Below are positions 1 through 10,635 of a DNA stretch of 64,000 bases, piece by piece. How positions within the stretch are numbered: the stretch's first letter is position 1; each line of letters starts with the position of its first letter. A program made the translations under genes and the position numbers. This DNA comes from Setomelanomma holmii (Eukaryota; Ascomycota; Dothideomycetes; Pleosporales; Phaeosphaeriaceae). Where the stretch lies: assembly GCA_010015745.1 (NCBI GenBank), contig ML978172.1, forward strand, positions 186,001 to 250,000. Reading direction: 5' to 3'. The notes under the pieces are model-generated. The model made no database searches, was not told where the DNA came from, and saw nothing but the letters and a program-made list of their open reading frames with translations.

Positions 1-541
1 NNNNNNNNNNNNNNNNNNNNNNNNNNNNNNNNNNNNNNNNNNNNNNNNNNNNNNNNNNNNNNNNNNNNNNNNNNNNNNNNNNNNNNNNNNNNNNNNNNNN
101 NNNNNNNNNNNNNNNNNNNNNNNNNNNNNNNNNNNNNNNNNNNNNNNNNNNNNNNNNNNNNNNNNNNNNNNNNNNNNNNNNNNNNNNNNNNNNNNNNNNN
201 NNNNNNNNNNNNNNNNNNNNNNNNNNNNNNNNNNNNNNNNNNNNNNNNNNNNNNNNNNNNNNNNNNNNNNNNNNNNNNNNNNNNNNNNNNNNNNNNNNNN
301 NNNNNNNNNNNNNNNNNNNNNNNNNNNNNNNNNNNNNNNNNNNNNNNNNNNNNNNNNNNNNNNNNNNNNNNNNNNNNNNNNNNNNNNNNNNNNNNNNNNN
401 NNNNNNNNNNNNNNNNNNNNNNNNNNNNNNNNNNNNNNNNNNNNNNNNNNNNNNNNNNNNNNNNNNNNNNNNNNNNNNNNNNNNNNNNNNNNNNNNNNNN
501 NNNNNNNNNNNNNNNNNNNNNNNNNNNNNNNNNNNNNNNNN
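1..541. other. Assembly gap (run of N)
   Basis: Only N is present. The sequence resumes inside a transposon tail, so the gap probably falls in repeats. Confidence 0.99.
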
Positions 542-691
542 TTCAACTGGCGGAAATTACCCTACCAGACTGCACACACTGCCAACACCCAAAGAATAGG
601 AGCACCTGACTAGTCAGGGCGCTACCCGTCTTTCATGCCCCCTGGGAGGCTTTCATAGGACGTTAAACAATACATACATACATACATACAT
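542..691 (+). mobile_element. 3' end of a LINE with short-repeat tail
   Basis: About 150 bp of non-coding sequence ends in GGACGTTAAACAATACATACA followed by further ATAC repeats. A GACGTTAAACAA stretch followed by a TACA/CATA tail is what I expect at the 3' end of fungal Tad-clade LINEs; that recognition is from memory. Immediately after the tail the sequence becomes reverse transcriptase of a copia element on the other strand, so this looks like a 5'-truncated LINE copy inserted into that copia. The 5' part is lost in the gap. No coding sequence is visible. Confidence 0.5.
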
Positions 692-1162
692 AAAGTCCGC
701 CTGGTAGTCAGGGTGATATAGGATGATGATATCGTCTACGTAGAAGAAGAGATTGACTCTGTCATTTATCCAAAGGCATAGAAAGCCCTAGACAGGGTGT
801 AGGCTAAGCTTTCGAAGCGATTCCTAGAAGTAGATAGCCTACAGGCGTAGAGCTTCCTTTAGAGTATAGAGAGCGCATAGAAGTCGCAGAGTTTGGCCGT
901 ACTTGTACAGGAAGCCGTCTAGAGTTCTTACGTAGAGAGTGCGATCCAGGAGAGCGTTAAGGAAGGCGTTTAGCACGTCGTATTGCATAGCCTTAAGGTT
1001 GAAAGCACAGGCAAGGGCTATGAGAGCTTGGAAGAGGCGTGCAGCCAGAGTAGCTGCGTAAGTATCGCCATACTGCTCCTGTAGATCTCTGCGCACAACA
1101 AGGCGGGCCTTGTATTTAAGAAGATATCTATCCTTATCAAACTTATAGGTGAATACCCACAT
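692..1162 (-). pseudogene. Copia reverse transcriptase fragment (RVT_2)
   Basis: The minus-strand translation gives WVFTYKFDKDRYLLKYKARL, then AMQYDVLNAFLNA, the first conserved aspartate block of copia RT. Near 750-720 it gives FFYVDDI, the catalytic YVDD box. The two blocks are separated by stops and small frame changes, so no functional polymerase remains. The lower-coordinate end is cut by the inserted LINE tail. Confidence 0.8.
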
Positions 1163-1966
1163 TAACAGTACAGCATCATTAACGTATGAGACTGTGATAT
1201 CTGGCCTTGCAAAGGTGCCTTTGTTCTAGCAGTTGCTGAACTTAGTAGAAGCAGCAGCTGTAAACTGTTTCCTGTGCGGGTGGTGTTTGAGTTCATTCTA
1301 GTAACGTAGTAGAGGAGGAAGATCATCGCGATGGATGCGAGTAGGATCACGCTTAACCCTAAGTTCTAAGGCAAGAGATGTGGCCTTAGAGGCTTGCTGA
1401 ATTATAGCAGCAAAGGCGTAGTACTTAGCTAAAGGACTAGCCTCAATGAAGTGCGCCTGGTAGCGTCTTTTGCTAGTAACAATGTTATCCTGCGAGAGAT
1501 CTGGATCTCGTCGTTGAGGAGCGTTGTTCTGCTGTCAATCTAGGACGTATGGCGCATTTGTGATTGTATCTGAGTCTTTGTCAGGATTCTCATCAGAGTT
1601 CCACCCCCTAGGTGTCATGTGCTGTGAAGCAGCAGAGGACTCCTGGAATAGCTGTTGCTCAGCCGGGTCATGAGAATCATGAGGATCGGGTGTACCATGA
1701 GGGTCAGGTGTACCGTGAGCGGTAGTTGTAGGAGAAGGCAGTTGCTGTATCTGCTTCTGTGCAGGAGTGGAAGCAACTGTATCCTGTCGCTGCCTCACTG
1801 GCTGGGCAACTACGATAGTGTCACCATCGTATTCCTCCTCAGGAATGTGTGCAGTCTTAATCACATGAGGTCTTGCAGGTAGAGTAGACAGCTTGTCCTT
1901 GTAAAGCTCGTCTAAGAAGCGTACGTCGCGTACGCAGATGACGCGGTTTGTGGCTGGTAGCTATAC

Positions 1967-2401
1967 TTAATAGATATTCAAGGCGTCGTATCTAAGGAGA
2001 AATCCCTCAAAGGTGCAATCCTCAAGTTTACCTCCTCTAGCTAGGTGCTTGTTAAGCACAAATCTACGGCTTCTAATAGCGTGGAGTTGAGAGAGGTCTG
2101 GGCGGATGCCAGTGACCATCTCATGTGGTGTGCGCCAGTCAATAGATTTCGTAGGCGTGATGTTGAGTAGCCTAGCTGCTGTGCAGACTAACTCATTGGC
2201 TAAGGTCTTAGGTAGACTAGCATGGATTCGAAGAACTCTGGCGACGGTAACAATAATAGCCCCAGCTCGCTCAGCACCCCCCAGCTGTGCAGGAGTGTCT
2301 GGCGACCTTGTCTCAACTTTGATGCCAGCTAATGAGAGGAGCTCCTGAGCAGAAGAGCCTAAACTGGCTTCAGCTCGTCCATATCCAACGTCCCCATCCA
2401 T
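1967..2401 (-). pseudogene. Copia integrase core fragment
   Basis: A 144-residue open stretch contains GIKVETRSPDTPAQLGGAER, the region around the third integrase catalytic residue, followed by TPHEMVTGIRPDLSQLHAI, the typical copia end of the integrase core. The usual NGVAER-type glutamate appears as GGAERAG. The domain is only part of a broken polyprotein lying between gag (higher coordinates) and RT (lower coordinates). Confidence 0.8.
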
Positions 2402-3899
2402 GAAGACTATAGCTACTTAGTAGCTATATACCCGCTCAATCTTGTTAATGAGGCGAGTGATCACAGGAATGACAGTAACCTTGTGTTAATCCTTGAGAGT
2501 ACAGATCTCGTAGAGCTTTGTGTACTCACATACTACATGCAGTGCCCAAACATTACTGTTGTAGCAGGCTTCACTATGCTTCTAGAGTTAGATAATGTTG
2601 ACAATAATGCGGTAGAAAGGGCGGTAAGCCTTGTCAGCTCTAGGACGTTGACTGACGTCTTCTTTCATCTTACCCTAGATGCAAAGGATGCAAGAATCTG
2701 TCTACTGTTCTCCTTTCCTATTTGTGCCTACTGTGAGGCCTGTGGTAGAGTCTTTGAGATGCTTAATAGCCTGATAGCTTAGATAGCTAAGCAGCTGATA
2801 GGCTTTCATTGCAGTGACAACTTGAGGTGGCTTTGCTTGAGTAGAAGCAGCTGCTGCTATAGCCTGAAAAGGCTGTGTGGCGTCTTAAGCGTTCAAGAAC
2901 TAGTAACCTACAACTCGTTCAAGATCTATAAAGAGTGACTTATCTTCCTTAAAGAGCATGTTTGTCTTTAAGTTAAAGTAGATCTTCTTGCAATAGCTAA
3001 GACTGAAGATATCAGCCACATATCTAAGGATATATGCCACTTTCTTAAGCGTGATTAAGGCTGTCTTATTGCCTCTTTTTACGTCAAGAGTTACCTCTCC
3101 CTAGGCCTGTATCTGATACGAGTTACAGCCTGCTTATACAGTATCTTAAGAGGAAGGAAGCCTAATTTGCTTCTAATTAGATCCTGTCTTGTTGCAGATG
3201 TGGACATCTGATCTAGGGTCCATCACCTATTGGTGCTGCAGCGATTAGGCGTGCAACGACAATGCCGCGTTTGACTGCAATAGTTGCAAGGGTTGCTTAA
3301 GACAGGCTGTATTTGACGCGTATCCGTCAGAGCTACAGTCTGAAGCAGTGTCAGCTTGATAAGCATAACGTGATGCGGAGTTCTTGCGTTTAGCTAACTC
3401 AGCCTTAGCTTTCTCTAGATTGAAAGTCTATTAAATGCCTACATCCTTGTAGGCCTTCTTAACCTTCTTAAGCGTATCCTTATTCTGAAAGGTTTCAACA
3501 AGCTAAGATAAGGCCTTTGTGCTAGGCTTGAAGTCTTTGAACCTGCCTTTAGCCTTAGAGTTAAGAGTGAAACACTAAAGGACTAAATAATAGAGCCTAC
3601 AGACGCACGTTAATCAGTCCTTCTTTAGGTGATCTCTTAGCTTAGGCTCTATGATTAATAGAGAGGTGAAACTCCCTAGCGTTTTAGTCGTGTTTTAGGC
3701 CGTAGGTGCTGTTTGTCAATAACAGCTGATCAAATCTTGTAGGGTTAGAGTTAGAAAGTAAGCATTTAATTCGCCTTACTCTATAGCAAGGAACTGCGCT
3801 TGTGCCTATGCCTCGTCTCCTAAGTCCCGTACAGCATAGATGAATCGCTACTGTGCTTAGGTTTCTGTTATCTCTAGCATACTCTCTTAAGCACATTAA

Positions 3900-4330
3900 G
3901 ATTTAATTTGTGAGTATTCGTCTAGCCAGGCTTAGGCGCTCTGGTTCTTTAGCTTCTTCTAAATATCGCTGTATCTGGTGGCAAGCTCTAGCCTGCGCTG
4001 TTAGTCTGTGACCTTAAAGTGCTTTCAGAGCGTTGTAAGCTGACTTCTAGGATTGTCGTGCTCCACCCTATTAATAAGGTGAGCGTGTGACGTTGCAACA
4101 GTGCGAAAGATCTCAAGATTGACCTCACCAATCGCTTTTTAGATTAACTCCTAGCGTCTGGACTTGATTTCCTATATTTTTCAGTGCTCTGATGTAGCGT
4201 TAATAGCTAGCTCTGTAACAGGTGGTAGAGACAGTGTAGCTGAATCAGGGTTGCAGTACTGCTATACGCCCTTGATGGAAGCGTATCGTCGTTTAGCAGC
4301 ATACCAAGGTGTCTAGTCTGCGGAACCTTA
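3900..4330 (-). pseudogene. Copia gag fragment with Trp-to-stop changes
   Basis: Minus-strand translation through stops gives TPWYAAKRRYASIKGV, QYCNPDSATLSLPPVTELA and VNLEIFRTVATSHAHLINR, which resembles a copia gag (UBN2 type: a Trp-rich N-terminus, then a helix bundle). At least five stops interrupt it. Each sits where a Trp would fit the family, consistent with TGG to TAG transitions. A degenerate Cys/His cluster (CNYC...H...C) lies further down near 3240-3295 and may be the nucleocapsid knuckle. Non-functional. Confidence 0.55.
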
Positions 4331-4711
4331 GAGGATTGTAGTAGCACAAATATCTGTGCTAGTGGTAGCTATTATAGCAAAAAGAGCTGCCTTACTAGTC
4401 AGCAGAGAAAATGAGGTAAAACCTCAGAGTAAGAACTGGTTCTTAAAGCATTGCGTGATGCGACAACAGTAAGTGTGCAGTAACAAGAGGATTGTAGAGA
4501 CGACGTTCACAACGTATATAGCAATCAAAAGTACTAGAGGCGTGAAAGTAGCCTTAGTAGAAGAGATATAATCTTAAAAGGTTGTAATAACAGCAAGCAT
4601 GCAGTAATAGGAGGATTGTAGAGACAACGTTCACAACGTATATAGTAATCAAAAGAGTGAACAATCTTATTTGAGTATCGCAGCGTGGTGCGGGGATACT
4701 GGGCTTATAAC

Positions 4712-4824
4712 TGTTGGATGTGGGAGCACAGGGCAGGTATGAATGAGCCAGAAGGTTGTTGTATTGAGAGAGCTACTGCGAGCGATTATATACACAACCA
4801 GATGAGTAAGCAGGTGACTAACAG
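4712..4824 (-). repeat. 5' LTR of the decayed copia, with adjacent PBS
   Basis: On the plus strand the segment starts TGTTGG and ends CTAACA, giving TG...CA ends on either strand. Next to it, at 4701-4711, lies GGGCTTATAAC, whose complement is the primer binding site; it differs by one transition from the GGGCTCATAAC seen beside two other elements here. The partner LTR is missing, so the limits are inferred. Just outside, 4841-4864 is an imperfect palindrome (AGTTCACA ... TGTGAACT). Confidence 0.5.
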
Positions 4825-4878
4825 AGTCACGTGAGATGCAGTTCACAGTGTACTGTGTGAACTGAGGTGCCAGGCTGA

Positions 4879-5076
4879 CATACGTTACAGGTAGAGAGAA
4901 CTCTTACAGCTGCAGAGAGCGTGCGCTTAACTACCTTAGAGAAGTTTGCAGCACGTAGTAGTAGGAAGAGGGCAAAGAAGAGCACGCGCGCTGAGAGCAG
5001 TAAGGCGACTCAAAAGCGCTGTGGACGCTGCGGCCAGGCTGGGCACAACTCGCGCACATGTAAACTGATGGAATAA
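4879..5076 (+). pseudogene. C-terminal tail of a pogo/Fot-like transposase with CCHC knuckle
   Basis: An open stretch of 65 codons ends KRCGRCGQAGHNSRTCKLME and a TAA stop. The motif Cys-X2-Cys-X4-His-X4-Cys at 5020-5061 is a perfect zinc knuckle. I recognise CGxCGQxGHNxRTC as a C-terminal signature of several fungal DDE_1 (pogo/Fot) transposases. Upstream the frame is closed by stops and the catalytic domain is absent. The following 250 bp probably contain this element's end: GTGTCCRACTYGCCCGTG-like units are repeated twice at 5341-5375. Confidence 0.55.
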
Positions 5077-5385
5077 ACGAAAGTAGTGACCATGTATATA
5101 TTTTTGTGAGGTACTTGTCTAGGAGTTACTGAAGCGCGGTGAGTGTATTGAGATGGAAACAGGCTAAGCCCAAACAGGCTCGATAGCGGAGGACAGGGAC
5201 AACTGTCGAACATAAACAAGAAGCAGAAATAGTCTCTGATTAATATAGACTACCGTGAAGTACTGCACAGAACTGTTTTCTACTATTAGGGTGCGTTTTC
5301 TACTATGCGTGACGGTAGATTTTGGTGGGGGCTTAGCAGAGTGTCCGACTTGCCCGTGTGTCCAACTCGCCCGTGGAGTACGTTA

Positions 5386-5530
5386 TGGGTGTTTTTTCGA
5401 AATACCAGTTACCACCTGGATCTGGCATAGGTCGATCCTGCGCAGGAGTACGTCCTATACTGCCTGCGTATACCGAGCTGCCCGGCGTAATGCCCACTCA
5501 CTAAATGCAACACCAAAACTTCAGCACGCA
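5386..5530 (+). repeat. Left terminal inverted repeat of element A
   Basis: The outer part (5397-5422) matches 10059-10084 in reverse with no mismatch over 26 bp. An inner part around 5467-5500 matches the reversed 7664-7685 plus 9843 onward. The right copy has been broken by the insertion of element B. Confidence 0.75.
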
Positions 5531-5544
5531 ACAACACCATCAAT

Positions 5545-7556
5545 ATGAGCTTAATTAAGGCTGCGCTTGCAGCTATAGAATTGCTGAAGCCTGGAGAAAA
5601 GATTGTTTATACTCAAATTGCAACAAAGTATGGCGTTGATCGTCGAACGCTTGCACAGAGACACCAGCACATTACTGCCTCACGCGATAGCAAGGCAGAA
5701 AATCAACAAGCGCTCCACCCTCAGCAAGAGTAGGAGCTTCTACGATATATCAAACAGCTCACTGAACGAGGCTTACCACCTACCCGAGCTATGATACGCC
5801 GCTTTAGCTCAGATATTGCAAAAAGAGAGCTTAGAAAAGGCTGGGTTGATCGATATATCAAGCGAAATGAGGTTGACCTTATCTCGCGCTGGGCAACAGG
5901 GATTGATTGCTCGCGCCACCAGGCTGACTCCTGATTAAAGTACAGTCTCTACTTTGAGCTGCTGCGTAGTAAGATCAGCCAATACAGTATTGAGCCTTGT
6001 CACACGTATAATATAGATGAGAAAGGCTTTATGCTAGGAGTCCTTACCCGCTTAAAGCGGATCTTCAGCAAGAGGCTGTATGAGAAGGGGAAGATCAAGG
6101 CTCACATCCGGGATGGCAATCGAGAGTAGATAACGCTGCTAGCCTGCATATGCGCTGATGGATCTGTTCTCAACCCAGCGATCATCTATCAGTCAGCCTC
6201 AGGCTCGCTCCAGGACTCGTAGCTTCAAGCTTTTGGTCCAAACAAACACCGAACCCACTTTGCCTCTTCACCTTCAGGCTGGACAAACAACGATATAGGG
6301 CTAGCCTGGCTTAAGCAGGTATTTGACCGCTCTACAAAGGCTAAAGCTCGATCAAGCTATCGATTGCTCATCCTTGATGGCTATGGGTCTCATCTATCGA
6401 TGGATTTTATCGACTACTGCGATCGAAACAGAATCCTCCTTATGGTATATCCTCCTCATTCAACCCACACGCTCTAGCCGCTTGACGTTGTCATGTTCAA
6501 GCCTCTCTCATCTGCCTACTCAGGACAGGTAGCTGCCTTCATAGAAAGGTGCCAAGGGCTCACTTCTATAAGTAAGAGAGACGTCTACCTAATGTTCATA
6601 GCTGCCTGGCAGGCTTCTTTTCAGGAAAAGACTATTCTTAAGGCCTTCTAGGCTACTAGTTTATCACCTTTTGAGCTAGAGGTAATACTCAAGAGGTTAA
6701 ATACTGGGCAGTCTACACTCAGTAGCTCAAGCGATAGTGTTGCACACTAGCAGGGCTATCCCTACACTCTCTCATTGTACACGTATATATAGCTTCCCTC
6801 GTTCATAGCTACACAATCAACTCAGTCCTTCATTCCTCCTTCCACATCACACATCCAAGAGATAGCGACTCTTCAGCCTTAAGCGCCTCAAACTGGAGAA
6901 AAACTGAGGGTCTACTGCGCCAGGTAGTTAAGGATAGAGGTGATCCACGCGCTTAAAAGCTCAGCTAGGCCTTTCATCAAATCTCAGTTCAAAAAAGCCT
7001 TCTTGAATATGAGGCTCAAGGCTTACGGCAGGCCCTTATTAATGAGAGGCTACGTAGGAAGCAAGGCAAGGCACTGCCTTTTGAAGAGCCTGATGAATAT
7101 TATGGTGGAAGTGTGTTCTACTCTCCTACCAAGGTGGCAAAAGCACGTGATTGTCTTAGGCAGCAAGAGCTAGAAGAGGAGCAACAACAACTCCAAAAAG
7201 CTGAGAGAGCTCGTGTACAAGAGGATCAGAAACAAGCCAAAGCTCAGGCTATTGAGGCAAGGCGTACGGCTAGGGCTGAGGCTAGGATATTGAGGCAGGC
7301 AGAGAAGGCGAGGGAGGCTGCTGACCGAGCCTCACGAGCAGCTGCTCGTAGGGCTCAACAACGACTCCAACAAGCTCAAAAAACGTCCCAGAAGGGTAAC
7401 AGGCATAGCCTCAAGGCTTCTCTCAAGGCGACTTCCAAACAGAAAGCTGCTATGCAACCTCAGAGTAGTAGAGAAGCCTCAGGTGCTGCAGCAGGCCCAC
7501 CACCATCTCAATCACGACACGGCCGAGCAATCAAGCTCCCATCAAAATATAGATAG
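5545..7556 (+). pseudogene. DDE_1 (pogo/Fot) transposase, element A, with premature stops
   Basis: The start at 5545 gives MSLIKAALAAIELLKPGEKI, a psq-type helix-turn-helix. After stops the same protein continues with PPTRAMIRRF (CENPB-type HTH), PCHTYNIDEKGF (first catalytic Asp), RLLILDGYGSHLSMDFIDYC (second Asp) and PPHSTHTL-stop-PLDVVMFKPL (third Asp). A basic, coiled-coil, Ala/Glu/Arg-rich tail ends in LPSKYR at 7556. About seven premature stops are seen; most are TAG replacing an expected Gln or Trp. Element B's transposase is a close relative. Not functional as it stands. Confidence 0.8.
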
Positions 7557-7692
7557 CTATATATATCAATTAAGGCCTATAGAACTCAACACTAAAGATA
7601 ATCGCGATAATAGCGATCGTGCGTGGCTCAATTGCCTCAAATTGAGCTGCTGTTTTGATGTTGGTGAGCGGGCATTACGCCGGGCCGGGCAC

Positions 7693-7754
7693 TAACGAGG
7701 ATGGACGCGTGATGCGCGGGGGCGCGTGATGCGCGGGGAACACCAAAACAACAC
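7693..7754 (+). repeat. Left 62-bp terminal inverted repeat of element B
   Basis: Matches the reverse complement of 9774-9835 over its full length. Very GC-rich outer half, then AACACCAAAACAACAC at the inner edge. Contains the doubled CGCGTGATGCGCGGGG unit. Confidence 0.85.
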
Positions 7755-7792
7755 AATATCCTTCACCTTCAACATGCGATAACTCCACCAAT

Positions 7793-9691
7793 ATAAGCCT
7801 GATTAAGGAAGCGCTTGCAGAAATTAAATCGCAAGAGCAAGGAGATAACTTTTTATATACAAAGATTGCTGCAAAACATGGTGTTGTACGCTCTACTTTG
7901 ATCCAAAGGCATAGAGGCGAAACAACCACCACGCAAGCCAAAAACCTCAACTAACGCAATCTTTAACTATAACAAGAGATAGAGCTTGTACGCTATATTG
8001 AAGACTTATTAAGGCGAAGATTACCACCTACAAGAGAGATGGTACAAAATTTTGCATCCTAGATAGCTTAAAAGCCTGTGAGCTAGAGATGGGTTACCCA
8101 CTTTCTTAGCAACCACAAGCTCGATCTCATCTTAAGATGGACGTCTAGGATAGACTCTAAACGCCACTAAGCTGATTTAAAAGTAAGCTACACGCTCTAC
8201 TTTAACTTGTTGCACTTAAAGATCAACTAGTATAACGTGCAGCCCTGCCATACTTATAATATAGATGAGAAGGGCTTCTTACTTAGAGTAACAGTAAGAG
8301 TAAAGCACATCTTCAGTAAGAGGATGTGGGTAAAAAAGGAGATTAGAGTATCTACTTAAGATGGCTCAAGAGAGTGGATTACTGTCTAAGCTTGCGTCAG
8401 GGCAGATAGAGTAGCTCTCCCACCAGGCCTTATTTACCAAGCTAAGAAGAGGCTTCGAGCCACTTAGGTGGCAGACGTAAAAGCTGGAGAACACAACGTT
8501 TTTCTAGCCTCATCTCTATCAGGATAGACTAACAATAAGCTTGGATTAGCATGGCTTGAGCAGGTGTTTGATTGCTGCACAAGGAAGAAGGCAGATGAGG
8601 CGTACAGGCTCCTCATCCTTGATGGCCATGGATCTCATCTTACTATGAATTTTATCGATTACTGCGACAACAACAAGATCCTTCTAGCTATCTTCCCTCC
8701 TCACTCAACTCATACGCTTCAGCCACTTAATGTAGTGATGTTTAAGCCACTTGCAATAGCTTACTCCACTAAGCTCTCACACTAGATCTAAAAGAGCTAA
8801 GGCCTCATCTTAATTGCGAAAGGCGACTTCTTCCTGTTGTTTTGGGAGGCCTAGATAAGCTCCTTCAAAGAAGAGTCAATCTTAAAGTCTTTTGAAGCAA
8901 CAGGCATCTCACCAGCTAACCCCAGCGTTATACTCAAAAGATTTGCCCTAAGAACACCAGATGAGCAGAGGTTACGAGAAAGCTCTTCAAGGCTCAGCCT
9001 ATCTGACTAGAGACAAATAGATCGCCTTATACGTGCTGCAGTAAAGGACAACGCAGTAGCAGAGGGGAAGAAGCTTATTGCTTCACTCTACTATCTCTAA
9101 GTCTAAAACGAGCTTCTACAAGATAAGAACAAGGGCTTAAGAGAGGCTCTTACTATTAAAAAGAAGCGTAAGAAGAGTAGCAAGGTCCTTGACCTTCAAC
9201 AACGCCAGAAATACCATAGTAGAGCTGTGTTCTAGTCACTAAGAAAAGTGAGAGAAGCACGTGCTCGTGAGGCTGTAAGAGAGCAGATAGAGATAGAGGA
9301 GCGACTTAAAAAAGCTGAGATCAAAGATCTTAAGGCATCTACGGCTTTGCTTAAGCAAAAGCAGGCTAAGGAGAGGCGTGTTGAGAGAGAGAGACTTAAA
9401 GAGAAGAAGGCTAAGGATAAGGCTAAGATAGCTGCTCAAGCAGCTGAACGTAAGCGTCAAAAAAAAGAGGCAGAGAAACAAGCTCAAAACGCTCAAAAAT
9501 CTCTACAATTATCCTAAAGAGGCAAGACGCTAGCCTTAAGGCAGCTTGCACCAAAATCAAAGCATGTAAAGAGTAGTGGTGGTGCTGCAAGTGGTGAGGC
9601 TGTTGCTGAGGCTGCACCACCACCACTACCTAAAACCAACAGCAGAGGCCGCCCTATTAAGCTTCTAACAAAGTTCAGTAGTACAAATTAA
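7793..9691 (+). pseudogene. DDE_1 (pogo/Fot) transposase, element B, heavily mutated
   Basis: Aligned to element A the start codon ATG has become ATA (7793). The protein can be followed through many stops: LIKEALAEIKSQEQGDNFLY (psq HTH), PCHTYNIDEKGFLL (first Asp), RLLILDGHGSHLTMNFIDYC (second Asp), and PPHSTHTLQPLNVVMFKPL, where the third catalytic Asp is replaced by Asn (GAT to AAT, a G-to-A change). A Lys/Arg/Glu-rich coiled-coil tail runs from 9248 and the frame ends near 9691. Loss of the start codon and of the third catalytic residue, plus the stops, makes it clearly dead. Confidence 0.8.
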
Positions 9692-9773
9692 TCGCATAGC
9701 TTTTTTTACTACTCTACCATGAAATCTTGAGATAATAGCTATTGTTGGTGGCTTAATAGCCTCATCTTTGGTG

Positions 9774-9835
9774 GTGTTGTTTTGGTGTTCCCCGCGCATC
9801 ACGCGCCCCCGCGCATCACGCGTCCATCCTCGTTA
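9774..9835 (-). repeat. Right 62-bp terminal inverted repeat of element B
   Basis: Reverse complement of 7693-7754. Beyond it TTACGCCGGGC leads back into the terminal repeat of element A. Confidence 0.85.
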
Positions 9836-10254
9836 CGCCGGGCAGCTCGGTACACGCCAAGCTTAGCCAAGGCCTCAAGATCTAGCGTCCTCATCAAATC
9901 TGTGAACCTTCACACCCCTCTGCACGCTAAGCAAGAGTCAATACCTATAGATTTCTAAGGCGATTAATTAATCGTACTAAGGCCTTGTATTTTGGAGATT
10001 TGCACAAGATTTGGAGCTTATACGGTGGTAGTGCATCAAAACCGAGCCGATCCTACCCTGATCCAGGTGGTAACTGGTATTTCGAGAACCATAATAGTGG
10101 AAGACGTTAATGTAGTTTACAGCTCTTAGAGCTCTAAGTTTGTTGTATGTAACTTAACGTTAAATTTCGTAGTTCTAGAAGCTCTAAGTTTTGTAACTAA
10201 AATATGCAGACCTAGGCAATGCTGTAGACCCGGGCAATGTATTACTCCCGGGGG

Positions 10255-10635
10255 GTTAGGTTCAAGGCCAAGATGCAGTGCTAGGCGCCGATGCGACGCT
10301 TTCGGATCTCTGGAGAGACTACCCGGGGCACCCAAGATGCGGAAGAGCCTATCGTGAGCTCCCTTAACGTTATTGAAGAGCAGCGCTCTGGCTCGCCGCT
10401 TATACGCGCGACGAGTGAAGGCGGCTACTTTAAGCTTGGGATCGACTTCTTCGTCAGTGTCTACAAGGTCGTCTTCCTCGCGCAACGCATCGACGAACAG
10501 ACGAAAGTCTAGGTGAGCAGCTGCAGGAGATTGTGTCGACAGTTCGTGTCGACAGACAAGTCCAAATCCAGATCGACTCGCAGCTGCGCTGCTTCCACGA
10601 CAACATGGCAGTCTCAAGGCGGTGCGCCAAAGCAT
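10255..10635 (-). pseudogene. FDC1: Truncated ferulic/phenylacrylic acid decarboxylase (UbiD family)
   Basis: The minus frame starts MLWRTALRLPCCRGSS, a possible mitochondrial presequence. It then reads LDFRLFVDALREEDDLVDTD, EEVDPKLKVAAFTRRAY, LLFNNVKGAHDRLFRILGAP and SLSRDPKASHRRLALHLGLE, the N-terminal part of UbiD/Fdc1 decarboxylases, which use prenylated FMN to decarboxylate cinnamic-type acids. After about residue 126 the homology stops, although the frame runs on to 10126 with unrelated residues. The remaining ~370 residues with the cofactor and catalytic sites are gone, replaced by the end of pogo element A. The gene lies head-to-head with PAD1, whose product makes the Fdc1 cofactor. 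Confidence 0.75.

Larger units (their letters stand above)
692..4824 (-). mobile_element. Decayed Ty1/copia retrotransposon
   Basis: Read on the minus strand, the order is LTR (4824-4712), gag (about 4330-3900), integrase (2401-1967) and reverse transcriptase (1162-about 700), which is the Ty1/copia order (integrase before RT). The LTR starts TGTTAG on the minus strand and ends CCAACA, followed by GTTATAAGCCC, a one-base variant of a half-tRNA-iMet primer binding site. The frame is broken by very many stops. In gag they fall where Trp is expected (for example before TPWYAAKRRYAS and after IKGV), i.e. TGG to TAG. The RNase H end and 3' LTR are missing: the copy stops at a LINE tail and the gap. 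It is dead; the exact LTR edges are inferred. Confidence 0.8.
7693..9835 (+). mobile_element. Pogo-like DNA transposon B nested in A
   Basis: Two 62-bp inverted ends are identical by eye: 7693-7754 and 9774-9835 reversed, starting TAACGAGGATGGACGCG. Each end contains two copies of CGCGTGATGCGCGGGG, which could be transposase-binding repeats. The insert splits the right terminal region of element A. The 11-bp TTACGCCGGGC is present on both sides (7675-7685 and 9833-9843), but 7 extra bases (CGGGCAC) sit on the left, so the exact duplication is not the simple TA. Confidence 0.8.
5386..10091 (+). mobile_element. Pogo-like DNA transposon A, interrupted by element B
   Basis: The two ends are inverted: TCGAAATACCAGTTACCACC at 5397 reappears reversed, ending at 10084, with identity continuing to GGATC. 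A second inner block (GGGCATTACGCCGGGC on the right side) matches 5467-5500 reversed. A TA dinucleotide flanks both ends (5384-5385 and 10092-10093), the target duplication expected of Tc1/mariner/pogo elements. One decayed transposase (5545-7556) lies inside. The right terminal region is split by element B after 7685 and resumes at about 9833. Its right end abuts the truncated FDC1 gene. Confidence 0.75.

Noticed and set aside
4841..4864. Palindrome AGTTCACA...TGTGAACT as a regulatory operator
   Set aside because: Imperfect, single, and located among decayed repeats; more likely a remnant of a transposon end.
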